Positions 1 to 8,334 of a stretch of 64,000 nt of DNA are shown here, piece after piece. The notes under the pieces are model-generated. The model did no database searches, was not told the origin of the DNA, and worked only from the letters and a program-made list of their open reading frames with translations. The DNA is from Candidatus Kinetoplastibacterium blastocrithidii (ex Strigomonas culicis) (lineage in GTDB: Bacteria; Pseudomonadota; Gammaproteobacteria; Burkholderiales; Burkholderiaceae_B), in NCBI RefSeq assembly GCF_000319245.1, contig NC_019814.1, positions 434,001-498,000 on the forward strand, written 5' to 3'. Position numbers and translations under genes: made by a program. Numbering within the stretch: position 1 is the first letter of the stretch; every line of letters begins with the position of its first letter.

Positions 1-957
1 AGTACTGAAGAAGAGATATTAGAATCATTAGGTCAAGAAGCTAAAGAAATTATTTTAAATTTATCCAAAGGACATCATTCAGAATTGCTGGAGACATCGA
101 GTGGGTTATATATATTTAGATTGAATAAAATATCATCACCTCATATATTACCGCTTAAGGATTCTAAAGATCAGATTGTTCTTGAAATGCAACAAGATAA
201 TAAGAGAAGACGTTTTTATGAAAAAATTGATCGCATAAGAGAATTAATATACAACAAAGATTATGATATTGAGTCTATTGCATTAGATATAGGAATGAAA
301 ACCTCATCTATAAAGGGGTTAACTAAGAGCGGGATTACATTTGATGACAAAAATCATAATGCTATAAAAAATAGCTATTTAGATACTTATCAAGTTCTAA
401 GTGTAATTTTTTCTAATGACTTTTCGTTTGATAAAAATTATTTTGGATTGGTTCAAATATCACCATCAATTTTTATAATAATGAAGGTAGTGAATTATAA
501 TCCTGCTTCTATTTTTTCATTAGAAGATGTTTATAGTAAGATTGAGTCTATTATCATTGATGATAAAGCTAGATTGTTGGCTATAGATTATGTTAATAAT
601 GATATTGAAAACATTCTTAAAAAAAATGGATTTAATAGTAGCGAATTCTCTGAAAAAATTGAGATATATAGATTACAATCAGATTTTAGATTACCAAAAG
701 AGTTAGTAAATTCTGTAATGTCTATGCCTGTAAATAGTTTGCCATATTATGATAAAGTTGTCCTAGATTCAGGAGTTTTATTAGTTTGTTTAGAGGATGT
801 TTTGAGTAAACAAGATGATCCTTTGATAGATAAACAAATAGAGGAGTCGTTACTATATTCTATAGGTAAATCTGAATGGTTAGCATCGTTAAGATTTTTC
901 AAGAATAAATATCAACTCAAATTACTTGATCATGTGGATGATGTTATTAGTAATTAA
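1..957 (+). CDS. ppiD: Peptidyl-prolyl isomerase PpiD, 3' part
   Basis: The reading frame is open from base 1, so the gene starts upstream and only about the last 318 codons are here. The first residues (LSKGHHSELLETSSGLYIFRL) read like the end of a parvulin rotamase domain, where a surface glycine pair precedes the last strand. The rest resembles the long, weakly conserved C-terminal chaperone part of PpiD, ending in a WLASLR segment. PpiD is an inner-membrane-anchored periplasmic folding factor for outer membrane proteins. SurA is the main alternative, but SurA does not normally carry such a tail after its last parvulin domain. The membrane anchor cannot be checked because the N-terminus is missing. 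The gene converges on rsmD with a 15-nt gap. Confidence 0.72.
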   Translation, partial: STEEEILESLGQEAKEIILNLSKGHHSELLETSSGLYIFRLNKISSPHILPLKDSKDQIVLEMQQDNKRRRFYEKIDRIRELIYNKDYDIESIALDIGMKTSSIKGLTKSGITFDDKNHNAIKNSYLDTYQVLSVIFSNDFSFDKNYFGLVQISPSIFIIMKVVNYNPASIFSLEDVYSKIESIIIDDKARLLAIDYVNNDIENILKKNGFNSSEFSEKIEIYRLQSDFRLPKELVNSVMSMPVNSLPYYDKVVLDSGVLLVCLEDVLSKQDDPLIDKQIEESLLYSIGKSEWLASLRFFKNKYQLKLLDHVDDVISN

Positions 958-972
958 TTTAAGTTTTTTTGA

Positions 973-1536
973 TCACAATTTATATTCACAAATCATTAAT
1001 TTTGAGTAAACAATGCCATTTCTGCTGCTCTTTAATAGCTTGTAATTTTCCGGGGTTGTTATATCCAATTCTGATTCTGAATATATCAGTCCATATTTTT
1101 TTATAGTTTTAGGTATGAACATCCATAGTTTTTTTAAAATATTCTGATTAAATGGAGGATCTAATAGGATTAGGTCAAATTTTTTTGTGTTTTTCTTGCA
1201 TATAAAATCAATAGCGTCGCCGTAATAAAAATTTATATTTTTAGCATTAATTTTTTTAATATTCTTCTTTATAAATTGTATAGTTTCTTTATCATTATCC
1301 ACCATTTGTATAAAATTAGCACCCCTAGAAGCAGCCTCAAATCCTAATGATCCACTTCCTGCAAATAGGTCAAGAACATTTTTATCTGTAAAATTATTAT
1401 TCCAATGATTATTTATCCAATTAAATAAAATTCCCTTTACTTTACTTGGAGTTGGTCTTAGTTCTTGCATAGTTGGAAATGTAACTTTAGTATTCTTATA
1501 TTGTCCAGATATAATGCGAATAGAGTTTTTAATCAT
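973..1536 (-). CDS. rsmD: 16S rRNA (guanine966-N2)-methyltransferase RsmD
   Basis: This 187-residue protein is a Rossmann-fold methyltransferase of normal RsmD length that methylates G966 of 16S rRNA in the small subunit. The SAM-binding motif DLFAGSGSLGFEA lies at about residues 56-68 and the catalytic DPPF motif at about 126-129. The N-terminal RIISGQYKN and RPTPSKVKGILFNW segments are RsmD signatures. The start codon is the ATG whose complement is CAT at 1534-1536; it overlaps the ATG of the divergent gene ftsY within one CATG. In many proteobacteria rsmD lies beside ftsY, which supports both calls. Confidence 0.93.
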   Translation of the reverse strand: MIKNSIRIISGQYKNTKVTFPTMQELRPTPSKVKGILFNWINNHWNNNFTDKNVLDLFAGSGSLGFEAASRGANFIQMVDNDKETIQFIKKNIKKINAKNINFYYGDAIDFICKKNTKKFDLILLDPPFNQNILKKLWMFIPKTIKKYGLIYSESELDITTPENYKLLKSSRNGIVYSKLMICEYKL

Positions 1537-2641
1537 GTTTAAATTTTTTAAAAAGAAATCAGTTGGTATTGATAATAGAAAAGAATCACCAGAGGCTATT
1601 GGTTCCGATGATTTTTTAGAAAAAGTATCAGATTGTGGTAAAGCTTATGAAAGCTCTGTTAAGAAGAACAATTTAAATTATACAGGTAATAGTGAACAAA
1701 TATCAGATCAAGAATCAAAATATGTAGTTGTTAATAATAATTGGCTCAGTTTTTTGAGAAAAGGTTTATATAATACGAGTAAAAAGTTAGGTACAATTTT
1801 TTATAATTTTAAAACCAATGAAGAGTTGTTTGATAATTTAGAAGACATATTAATAACATCTGATATTGGTTGTAGAATGACTGAAAAAATCTTATCAAAG
1901 TTAAAAGAACAAGTAAAAAAAGAAAAAAATTCGGATCCAGCGTATATTAAAAGTTTGCTTAGAAATATTTTAATAGATCAATTAAAGCCACTAGAGGGCA
2001 TTATTAATATAGATAAAAAACCTTTTATAATTCTAACATCTGGTTCTAATGGTGTAGGTAAGACTACTTCTATTGCGAAACTAGCATTTCATTTTAAGAA
2101 TAGAGGCTTATCAGTTTTGCTTGTAGCCGCTGATACATTTCGTGCAGCATCTTGTGAGCAACTAAGAACTTGGGGATCAATGAATAATATACAAGTTTTT
2201 TATACTGATTCTTCTGATCCGTCTTCTGTTGTTTTTGATAGTATACATTATGGAAAATCAAAAAATATTGATGTTATTATCATAGATACAGCAGGACGCC
2301 TCGCCTCCAATAAAAATTTAATGACTCAGTTAAGTAAAATAAGGAAAGTCATTTCTAAAATAGATCATGATGCTCCTCATGAATCTATTTTAGTAGTAGA
2401 TGGAAACACAGGGCAGAATGTTTTGCAGCAGTTAGAATATTTTAATAATGCAGCAAATTTAAGTGGGTTGATAATTACTAAATTAGATGGTTCTGCTAAA
2501 GGCGGGATATTAGTTGCTATATCTGATATATGTAAAATCAATAAAGATACCATGCCTGTATACTGGATTGGTTTAGGTGAAGGTATATCCGACTTGTATG
2601 AGTTTAGAGCTGTTGAGTTTGTTGATGCATTATTGAATTAA
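1535..2641 (+). CDS. ftsY: Signal recognition particle receptor FtsY
   Basis: This is the SRP receptor GTPase that docks Ffh-ribosome complexes at the inner membrane for co-translational insertion. The ATG at 1535 gives 368 residues beginning MFKFFKKKS, a typical FtsY start; the in-frame ATG at 1514 would run into rsmD and is less likely. The NG domain has the P-loop GSNGVGKTTSIAKLA (about residue 170), DTFRAAS, DTAGRL and TKLDGSAKGG in the expected order. The acidic N-terminal A domain is short, at about 70 residues, compared with E. coli FtsY. There is no room for a separate promoter between it and rsmD. Confidence 0.95.
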   Translation: MFKFFKKKSVGIDNRKESPEAIGSDDFLEKVSDCGKAYESSVKKNNLNYTGNSEQISDQESKYVVVNNNWLSFLRKGLYNTSKKLGTIFYNFKTNEELFDNLEDILITSDIGCRMTEKILSKLKEQVKKEKNSDPAYIKSLLRNILIDQLKPLEGIINIDKKPFIILTSGSNGVGKTTSIAKLAFHFKNRGLSVLLVAADTFRAASCEQLRTWGSMNNIQVFYTDSSDPSSVVFDSIHYGKSKNIDVIIIDTAGRLASNKNLMTQLSKIRKVISKIDHDAPHESILVVDGNTGQNVLQQLEYFNNAANLSGLIITKLDGSAKGGILVAISDICKINKDTMPVYWIGLGEGISDLYEFRAVEFVDALLN

Positions 2642-2759
2642 TTACTAAATTTATAACACTTTTAGTATTTTGTATTTAAATAGTATTTATAGAATTTATT
2701 TTATTTTATTTTCATATTATCTAGTTGAATGCTAGATTTTAAATTAAAAGAGAGGCGTA

Positions 2760-3800
2760 ATGAGTTTGCACATATCTTCTATTTTAGAACTTATTAATGA
2801 ATTACAATCAGGACGTATGATTATATTGGTAGATGAAGAGGATAGAGAAAATGAGGGAGATCTACTTATAGCATCGGAGTTCGTCTCATCAGAAGCTATT
2901 AATTTTATGGTGACTCATGGTAGAGGTTTAGTATGTATTACATTAACACATGAGCATTGTAGTAAATTAGGATTGTCTATGATGTCAGATCAAAACAGAT
3001 CAAGATATGGTACAAATTTTACCCAGTCTATAGAGGCAGCACATGGTATTGATACTGGTATTTCTGCATCTGATCGTGCTAGAACTATTAGGGTTGCCGT
3101 ATCCCCAAACGCAACTCCTGACGATATTGTACAGCCAGGTCATATATTCCCTCTACGTGCTGTAACAGGTGGAGTATTAGTTAGGGCAGGACATACTGAA
3201 GCTGGTTGTGATCTGACAGCAATAGCTGGCTTAATACCATCTTCTGTAATATGTGAGATTTTAAATGATGACGGGAAAATGGCTAGATTACCAGATTTAA
3301 TAAAATTTTCACAAAAACATAATATAAAAATAGGGGCTATATCTGATTTAATCAAATATAGAATTCAGAATGAGACGATAGTAAGAAGAATAGGGCAGTT
3401 CGATATAGAAACTATTGAAGGAACTTTTAAAGCAGTTTTTTATAAGGATTTATTTCATAGCAAATCTTTGCATATTGCCTTAGTTAGCGGTGATCCTAGA
3501 AAATCTAAAGAAACATTAGTTCATGTTTACGAGTCAATATCTATACTAAATATTATAAATCTCAATGAGAAACCATTAAATTTTAATGATGTGCTAAAAA
3601 ATATAGCTAATTCTTCATCTGGAGTAATAGTTTTAATAAATTGTGAGTCAGTAGAAGGCAATATGTTAGATCAAGTTAATAAAATATTAAACTTAGAAGG
3701 TGCTAATAATGCGAATAGTGATAGCATTAATGGATATAGTTGTGGTATAAGTGATCAAATTCTATATGAGCTAGGAGTTGGTGTTAGAAATTTTATCTAA
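2760..3800 (+). CDS. ribBA: 3,4-dihydroxy-2-butanone 4-phosphate synthase with degenerate GTP cyclohydrolase II-like domain
   Basis: The N-terminal 200 residues are a DHBP synthase that turns ribulose 5-phosphate into the four-carbon riboflavin precursor: DEEDRENEGDL at about 24-34, GTNFTQSIEA, SASDRARTI and RAGHTEAGCDL at about 141-151 are all present. The C-terminal 140 residues follow the GTP cyclohydrolase II fold (it begins RIGQFDIETIEGTF), but the zinc-binding GSxxCDC motif is missing, so this half probably has no cyclohydrolase activity. Fusions with an inactive second half are known in betaproteobacteria, which then need a separate RibA. The gene has a good AGAGAGG-like ribosome site and lies upstream of ribH. 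Confidence 0.88.
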   Translation: MSLHISSILELINELQSGRMIILVDEEDRENEGDLLIASEFVSSEAINFMVTHGRGLVCITLTHEHCSKLGLSMMSDQNRSRYGTNFTQSIEAAHGIDTGISASDRARTIRVAVSPNATPDDIVQPGHIFPLRAVTGGVLVRAGHTEAGCDLTAIAGLIPSSVICEILNDDGKMARLPDLIKFSQKHNIKIGAISDLIKYRIQNETIVRRIGQFDIETIEGTFKAVFYKDLFHSKSLHIALVSGDPRKSKETLVHVYESISILNIINLNEKPLNFNDVLKNIANSSSGVIVLINCESVEGNMLDQVNKILNLEGANNANSDSINGYSCGISDQILYELGVGVRNFI

Positions 3801-3893
3801 TATATATATTTAATATATAGTTTTGATTTCGTAAGTTTTTGATAGTAAGTAGTTTTTATTGATAAATTATAATTATTGGATGTGTTAAATATT

Positions 3894-4376
3894 ATGGATA
3901 TTCATATCATTGATCCTGATTTAAAAGGTAAAGGTCTTAGTATTGGTATAGTAAGATCAAGATTTAATGGTGATATAAGTCAAACTGAATTGGATTATTG
4001 TATAGAAGAGCTTAATAATTTAGGAGTTTCTAATAGTGATATTGTATTAGTTACTGTTCCTGGAGCTTTGGAGATAGGTGTTGCATTATCGCATATGATA
4101 GAAACATATAATTTTAATGCAATGATTGCTTTAGGTGCCGTTATTAGGGGGGATACTTTTCATTTTGAAATTGTTAGCAATGAAATGTCTTCTGCTATAT
4201 CTAATGTTTCACTTAGTACTGGTGTGCCAATAGCTAATGGTGTTTTAACTGTTGATTCCGAAGAACAAGCAAATATCAGAGCTGCTAAAAAAGGTTATGA
4301 TTGTGCTAGGGCGGCGGTAGAAATGTCTAATCTTATAATAAAACTTAGCGCTGATCAGGAATATGAAGATGAGTAG
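3894..4376 (+). CDS. ribH: 6,7-dimethyl-8-ribityllumazine synthase
   Basis: RibH condenses the RibB product with the aminouracil intermediate to form lumazine, the step before riboflavin synthase. The chosen ATG at 3894 gives 160 residues starting [10 protein letters not shown], which matches family N-termini; an in-frame TTG at 3876 would add six residues. Conserved features are the SRFN substrate loop at about 22-25, VPGALEIG and the catalytic-histidine segment [12 protein letters not shown] at about 81-92. The gene follows ribBA by 93 nt and precedes nusB, the usual ribBA-ribH-nusB order. Confidence 0.94.
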   Translation: MDIHIIDPDLKGKGLSIGIVRSRFNGDISQTELDYCIEELNNLGVSNSDIVLVTVPGALEIGVALSHMIETYNFNAMIALGAVIRGDTFHFEIVSNEMSSAISNVSLSTGVPIANGVLTVDSEEQANIRAAKKGYDCARAAVEMSNLIIKLSADQEYEDE

Positions 4377-4405
4377 ATTTTCAATATATATGGAGAACTC
4401 ATCGT

Positions 4406-4837
4406 ATGCGTAATTTTCACAAAGGAGCTCGTAGTCTTGCTCGTGAACTTGCCCTTCAAGGTATTTATGCGTGGCTTATATCTGGTAATATATATAAGAA
4501 TGTTAATGATATTAATAACGATATATATGATAATATCAAAAGTAATTTAGTTGATAATGATTGGTTTAAGATTCTTATAAATGGCGTTTTAGATAATCAT
4601 GATTCACTATGTGAAAGATTCACTCCATATATAGATAGATCATTAGATTCAATATCACCAGTGGAGTATGCAATTTTATTAATTGGGACTTTTGAACTAA
4701 TTAATCACTTTGAAATACCATATAAGGTAATTATAAATGAAGCTGTAGAATTAGCAAAATCTTTTGGTGGCACCGATGGTTTTAAGTTTATAAATAGTGT
4801 TTTAGATAAATTAGCTAGTGATGTTAGAAATAATTAA
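4406..4837 (+). CDS. nusB: Transcription antitermination factor NusB
   Basis: This small all-helical RNA-binding protein works with S10 (NusE) in antitermination of rRNA operons. The 143 residues begin with the arginine-rich KGARSLARELALQGIYAWL helix typical of NusB and end with VIINEAVELAKSFGGTDGFKFINSVLD, its best-conserved block. It sits 29 nt behind ribH, presumably in the same transcript. In related bacteria thiL follows nusB; here the next gene is pgpA after only 103 nt. Confidence 0.94.
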   Translation: MRNFHKGARSLARELALQGIYAWLISGNIYKNVNDINNDIYDNIKSNLVDNDWFKILINGVLDNHDSLCERFTPYIDRSLDSISPVEYAILLIGTFELINHFEIPYKVIINEAVELAKSFGGTDGFKFINSVLDKLASDVRNN

Positions 4838-4874
4838 CTAACAATCTCAATGTCGCAAAAATGTTTTCTAAATG

Positions 4875-4904
4875 TTGACAATTTGTTATTCATATAGTTA
4901 TCTT
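4875..4904 (+). promoter_or_regulatory. Candidate sigma-70 promoter upstream of pgpA
   Basis: A perfect TTGACA at 4875-4880 is followed after 18 nt by TATCTT at 4899-4904, four of six matches to the -10 consensus. It lies in the 103-nt gap before pgpA, in the place where thiL would be in relatives. The -10 match is modest, and AT-rich DNA makes such matches common. Confidence 0.35.
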
Positions 4905-4940
4905 TTTGATTTGTTATATTAAATTTTTTATTGCCATATT

Positions 4941-5438
4941 ATGAAAAATCGTTATTCTGTAGGTTTTCCAAATTTTTCTTGGATTTGTAAGAAACATGAA
5001 AGATTAGTGTCTTTTGGATTTGGTAGTGGTCTTATAAGACCTGGATCTGGCACATGGGGTACTGTTTTAGCATGGTTGTTATGGCATATAATTCCCTGGT
5101 ATTTAATTAGCAATCCTGTAATATTCTTTATAGTATCCTTGGGGTTTGTGTACGGTTGTATTGCCTGCAAAAAGGTTGATGATGAACTTGGCGCTCATGA
5201 TCACGTAGGTATAGTATGGGATGAGATTATTTCTTTTATTATTGTTTTGTTATTCATACCTAATGTTTTTTATATTCAGTTTGTATCATTCATAATTTTT
5301 AGATTTTTTGATACAATAAAGCCATATCCTATCAACAAGATAGATAAAGAAGTGAGCAGTGGCATAGGCATAATGCTAGATGATTTAATAGCTGCATTCT
5401 ATACAATAATACTAGTTTCTTTGATTTTCGGATTATAG
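4941..5438 (+). CDS. pgpA: Phosphatidylglycerophosphatase A
   Basis: PgpA removes phosphate from phosphatidylglycerophosphate at the inner membrane to make phosphatidylglycerol. The 165 residues carry the family blocks FGSGLIRPGSGTWGT at about 27-41, DHVGIVWDEI at about 93-102 and RFFDTIKPYPI, with several hydrophobic helices between them. Length is normal. The last 6 bp overlap the 3' end of the convergent pyrF, so the two transcripts must run into each other. Confidence 0.93.
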   Translation: MKNRYSVGFPNFSWICKKHERLVSFGFGSGLIRPGSGTWGTVLAWLLWHIIPWYLISNPVIFFIVSLGFVYGCIACKKVDDELGAHDHVGIVWDEIISFIIVLLFIPNVFYIQFVSFIIFRFFDTIKPYPINKIDKEVSSGIGIMLDDLIAAFYTIILVSLIFGL

Positions 5439-6278
5439 TTTATTAGCATTCATTTTTTTATTTCTTGATAAGTTTATATCATTCATAAATTTCTTTGCAG
5501 CTGTTGATGATGCTTCTCGCCAGTTATCATTGTTGGAAGCATATATTATTGACCTTGATGAACTTATCATTGCTCCAGAACAGTTACTATTTGTACCTGA
5601 GACTACAGTTGAATATATATCTCCTCCCTGAGCTCCTATTCCTGGAATGAGTAGTGGCATGTCTTCACCGATAGCTTTTCTAATAATGGATAATTCTTTC
5701 GGAAATGTAGCGCCAGCAACTAGTCCAAATTGTGAGTTAGTGTTCCATTCCTTAGACACTACTTGTGCTATGTGTAAATATAGTGGAGTTCCATTTATCA
5801 TTTTCAATGATTGAAAGTCAGATCCTCCTGGATTAGAAGTTCGACAGAGAACTAATACGCCGCGATCTTTCCATTCTAGATATGGTTCTATTGAATCTAA
5901 TCCCATGAATGGATTAACAGTTAATGCATCTGCTTTATATCTATCAAATGCTTCAATTGCATATTTTTCTGATGTGTTCCCAATATCACCTCTTTTTGAA
6001 TCTAAAATAATAGGCAAATATGGATAATTATTTCTTATATATGAGCAGATTTCTTCTAATTCGTCCTCTGCTCTATAGGCAGAAAAGTAGGCAATTTGTA
6101 TTTTGATGCTAGATATATATTCAGCAGTTGCTTCTATTATGCCTTTACAAAACTCTAATATTGATCTTTTGTTTGTGCTTAATTCTTTTGGGAATTGTTT
6201 TGGATCTGGATCTAAGCTAACTTGCAATAGTGAATTATTTCTATCGCATGAGTTTTTAATTTTTTTAATAAAGTTCAT
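5433..6278 (-). CDS. pyrF: Orotidine 5'-phosphate decarboxylase (type 2)
   Basis: PyrF makes UMP from OMP, the last step of de novo pyrimidine synthesis. The 281-residue length and the motifs SLDPD, LDSKRGDIGNTS at about 94-105 and VNPFMGLDSIEPY identify the longer type 2 subfamily found in Bordetella, mycobacteria and relatives; the K and D of DSKRGD are the catalytic pair. It lies 189 nt downstream of spoT on the same strand. The spacer has two AT-only palindromes (6309-6330 and 6331-6348) without a clear terminator tail. Confidence 0.94.
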   Translation of the reverse strand: MNFIKKIKNSCDRNNSLLQVSLDPDPKQFPKELSTNKRSILEFCKGIIEATAEYISSIKIQIAYFSAYRAEDELEEICSYIRNNYPYLPIILDSKRGDIGNTSEKYAIEAFDRYKADALTVNPFMGLDSIEPYLEWKDRGVLVLCRTSNPGGSDFQSLKMINGTPLYLHIAQVVSKEWNTNSQFGLVAGATFPKELSIIRKAIGEDMPLLIPGIGAQGGDIYSTVVSGTNSNCSGAMISSSRSIIYASNNDNWREASSTAAKKFMNDINLSRNKKMNANKL

Positions 6279-6434
6279 TTTTATAGTGTTTTGTAAATTA
6301 TTACTTGGATCTTAATTGTTAAATTAAGATTATTTATTAAAATAAATAAAATCTATATAATAAAATTTATAATGATCATTTAGGTATTTTTAGATTTTAT
6401 ATTAACTTTTTTTAAAATACTTTTACTAGTTATT

Positions 6435-6479
6435 AAAGATATATAACTATGCTGGTAATATTTGTTATTATATATCTTT
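6435..6479 (-). terminator. Long AT-rich inverted repeat across the spoT stop codon
   Basis: A perfect 12-bp inverted repeat (AAAGATATATAA at 6435-6446 and its complement at 6468-6479, 21-nt loop) includes the spoT stop codon. Its position suggests a weak transcription end for spoT, but the stem is nearly all A-T and the T tail on the minus strand is short, so termination is not certain. Confidence 0.35.
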
Positions 6480-8042
6480 TTCATATTCGATCGAGTTTAG
6501 GTATTTTCGAACTTCATATATAGCTTTTATGGATTTTATATGATTAAGCCATTGAATGTCAGGATTTGATCTATTTGATGTTATTATTTCAACCCTATCA
6601 CCACTATTTAATTTTTTATATAATGAGCTCCACTTCCCATTAATTTTAGAGGTTGCTACTTTATTGCCAAGATTAATCTTAATTGCATATGCGAAATCTA
6701 TTACAGTAGAATCTTTTGGAAGATTAATAACTTTTCCTGATGATGAGAAAACATATATAGTATCCTGTAAGAGCTCAGTTTTTATATATTCCAAAAATTC
6801 TTTTGCTTTATAGGTTTCATTATGTATATCTAATGCACAAGGAAATTTATATTTTTCTAGCTGTTTTTGAAATTCTGTATTGTCTTGTTTTTTTATCCAA
6901 TAATTAGCAATTCCATTTTCAGCCAAATTATCCATATTTTTCGTTCTAATTTGAAATTTTATTTTTATCCCATTAGAGCTAATTACTGTTGTATGCAAGG
7001 ATTGGTAGCCATTTATTTTTGGCATAGATATGTAGTCTTTAAATTTCTCATTTATTGGTTTGTAATACTGATGTATAACCCCCATTGTTGAATAACAGTC
7101 AGAGATTTTACTAGTAGTAATAATGAAATAGTATGTATCTGTAATCTCGGAAAAAGTCACCCCGCGTGATAACATTTTTTTATATGAGCTAAATAATGAA
7201 TCTGTACTTCCATTCCTAACTTCAACATCTAAGTTATTTCTTGACGTTTCTTTATATATATCATATCTTATCTTATTGCTTAATTTATTATGTTTTTGTC
7301 GTTCAAATAATATTGCTTTATACATTATTTTGAATCTATGTGGATATATTACGGCAAAACTCAAATCTTGTAATTCTTTACAAGTAATATTTAACCCGAG
7401 TCTATAAGCTATTGGTGCGTATATCTCTAATGTTTCATTTGCCACTCTTCTTTTTTTGATAGGATTGTTTATAGCGTTTATAGTGCGCATATTATGTAAT
7501 CTATCTGCCAGCTTTATAAGAATTACCCTAATATCTTTATCTGTGGCTATTAACATTTTTCGTAGATTTGCCGCTTGTTGTTCAAGTTTATTACTAAAAT
7601 CAAGCTTGTCAAATTTTGATAGGCCATCGACTAATATCGCTACATTTTTACCAAATTTTGTTTCTAACTCAAGTTTTGATATTCCATGATCTTCTATAAC
7701 ATCATGTAATAATGCTGCTGATATTGCCTCTTTATCTAGTTTCCATTGTGAGCATATTTCAGCTACAGCTATAGGATGTGATATGTAAGGAGATCCACTC
7801 TCTCTTTTTTGTCCAGCATGAACTTTATCTGCCAATATAAAAGACTCGCAAACTATCTGCAGGTCTTTTTTAGATAGATACAATTTTAATTTTTTCAGTA
7901 AAGACAAGAAAGAATTATTTTTAATCAGTAAGAATTGACTAAGATTACCATCTAGTCTGAAATAATCTTTATTCCAGAAATTCAGAAACTTAAAGAATCT
8001 TGATAAGCTACTGGAAATAGTCCTGATCTCATTTGAACTCAT
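6468..8042 (-). CDS. spoT: SpoT/Rel family (p)ppGpp hydrolase with damaged synthetase domain
   Basis: Placement behind rpoZ and gmk identifies this as SpoT, the enzyme that breaks down and normally also makes the alarmone ppGpp. The hydrolase domain looks intact: HAGQKR at 75-80, YISHP, LLHDVIED around the HD pair at 113-114, and LADRLHNMR at 178-186. The synthetase domain keeps D302 and GYQSLH (345-350), but the usual FR of DxYxFR is FI (I307), the catalytic Glu of VExQIRT is Lys (K362, codon AAA), and AAHW is ANYW. The protein stops after the TGS domain at 524 residues; relatives have about 700 or more with helical, zinc-finger and ACT regions. Inference: a hydrolase without synthetase activity or ribosome regulation. 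Confidence 0.88.
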   Translation of the reverse strand: MSSNEIRTISSSLSRFFKFLNFWNKDYFRLDGNLSQFLLIKNNSFLSLLKKLKLYLSKKDLQIVCESFILADKVHAGQKRESGSPYISHPIAVAEICSQWKLDKEAISAALLHDVIEDHGISKLELETKFGKNVAILVDGLSKFDKLDFSNKLEQQAANLRKMLIATDKDIRVILIKLADRLHNMRTINAINNPIKKRRVANETLEIYAPIAYRLGLNITCKELQDLSFAVIYPHRFKIMYKAILFERQKHNKLSNKIRYDIYKETSRNNLDVEVRNGSTDSLFSSYKKMLSRGVTFSEITDTYYFIITTSKISDCYSTMGVIHQYYKPINEKFKDYISMPKINGYQSLHTTVISSNGIKIKFQIRTKNMDNLAENGIANYWIKKQDNTEFQKQLEKYKFPCALDIHNETYKAKEFLEYIKTELLQDTIYVFSSSGKVINLPKDSTVIDFAYAIKINLGNKVATSKINGKWSSLYKKLNSGDRVEIITSNRSNPDIQWLNHIKSIKAIYEVRKYLNSIEYEKDI

Positions 8043-8057
8043 AATTTAACATTAAAA

Positions 8058-8261
8058 TTAGCCAGGTACTTTGGATAGCATCTCTAAGCCAGACAATCCT
8101 TTACTTATTTCACGTAGTGCTAGAACAGTAGGCTTGTCCTTGCTTTCTAATTTTGGAGCGTGACCTTGTGCTAATTCACGAGCGCGGTATGCAGCTGCTA
8201 AGGTAAGATCAAATCTATTGTTTATGTTTTTTAAGCAATCTTCTACTGTTATACGTGCCAT
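8058..8261 (-). CDS. rpoZ: RNA polymerase omega subunit
   Basis: Omega binds the beta-prime subunit and helps RNA polymerase assemble. The 67 residues start [33 protein letters not shown], the most conserved part of the family, and contain the expected [11 protein letters not shown] segment. It lies between gmk (73 nt upstream) and spoT (15 nt downstream), the standard gmk-rpoZ-spoT order in proteobacteria. Confidence 0.96.
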   Translation of the reverse strand: MARITVEDCLKNINNRFDLTLAAAYRARELAQGHAPKLESKDKPTVLALREISKGLSGLEMLSKVPG

Positions 8262-8334
8262 TTTAGTTCGCTTCTATTGTTAAACATGTAACTTATACTT
8301 CAAGTAATATAGGACAATCCTATCATCTACTAAT

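Noticed and set aside
1514-1534. Upstream ATG for ftsY at 1514
   Set aside because: It would add MRIEFLI before the typical MFKFFKKK start and overlap rsmD by 23 bp; the ATG at 1535 fits the family better.
2642-2759. Possible FMN riboswitch before ribBA
   Set aside because: The 118-nt gap is nearly all A and T and lacks the G-rich conserved blocks of the RFN element; only a 4-bp CTAG hairpin is present.
6309-6348. Two AT palindromes before pyrF as a terminator for spoT
   Set aside because: They lie well past the spoT stop, are A-T only and lack a T run on the minus strand, so I did not list them as a terminator.
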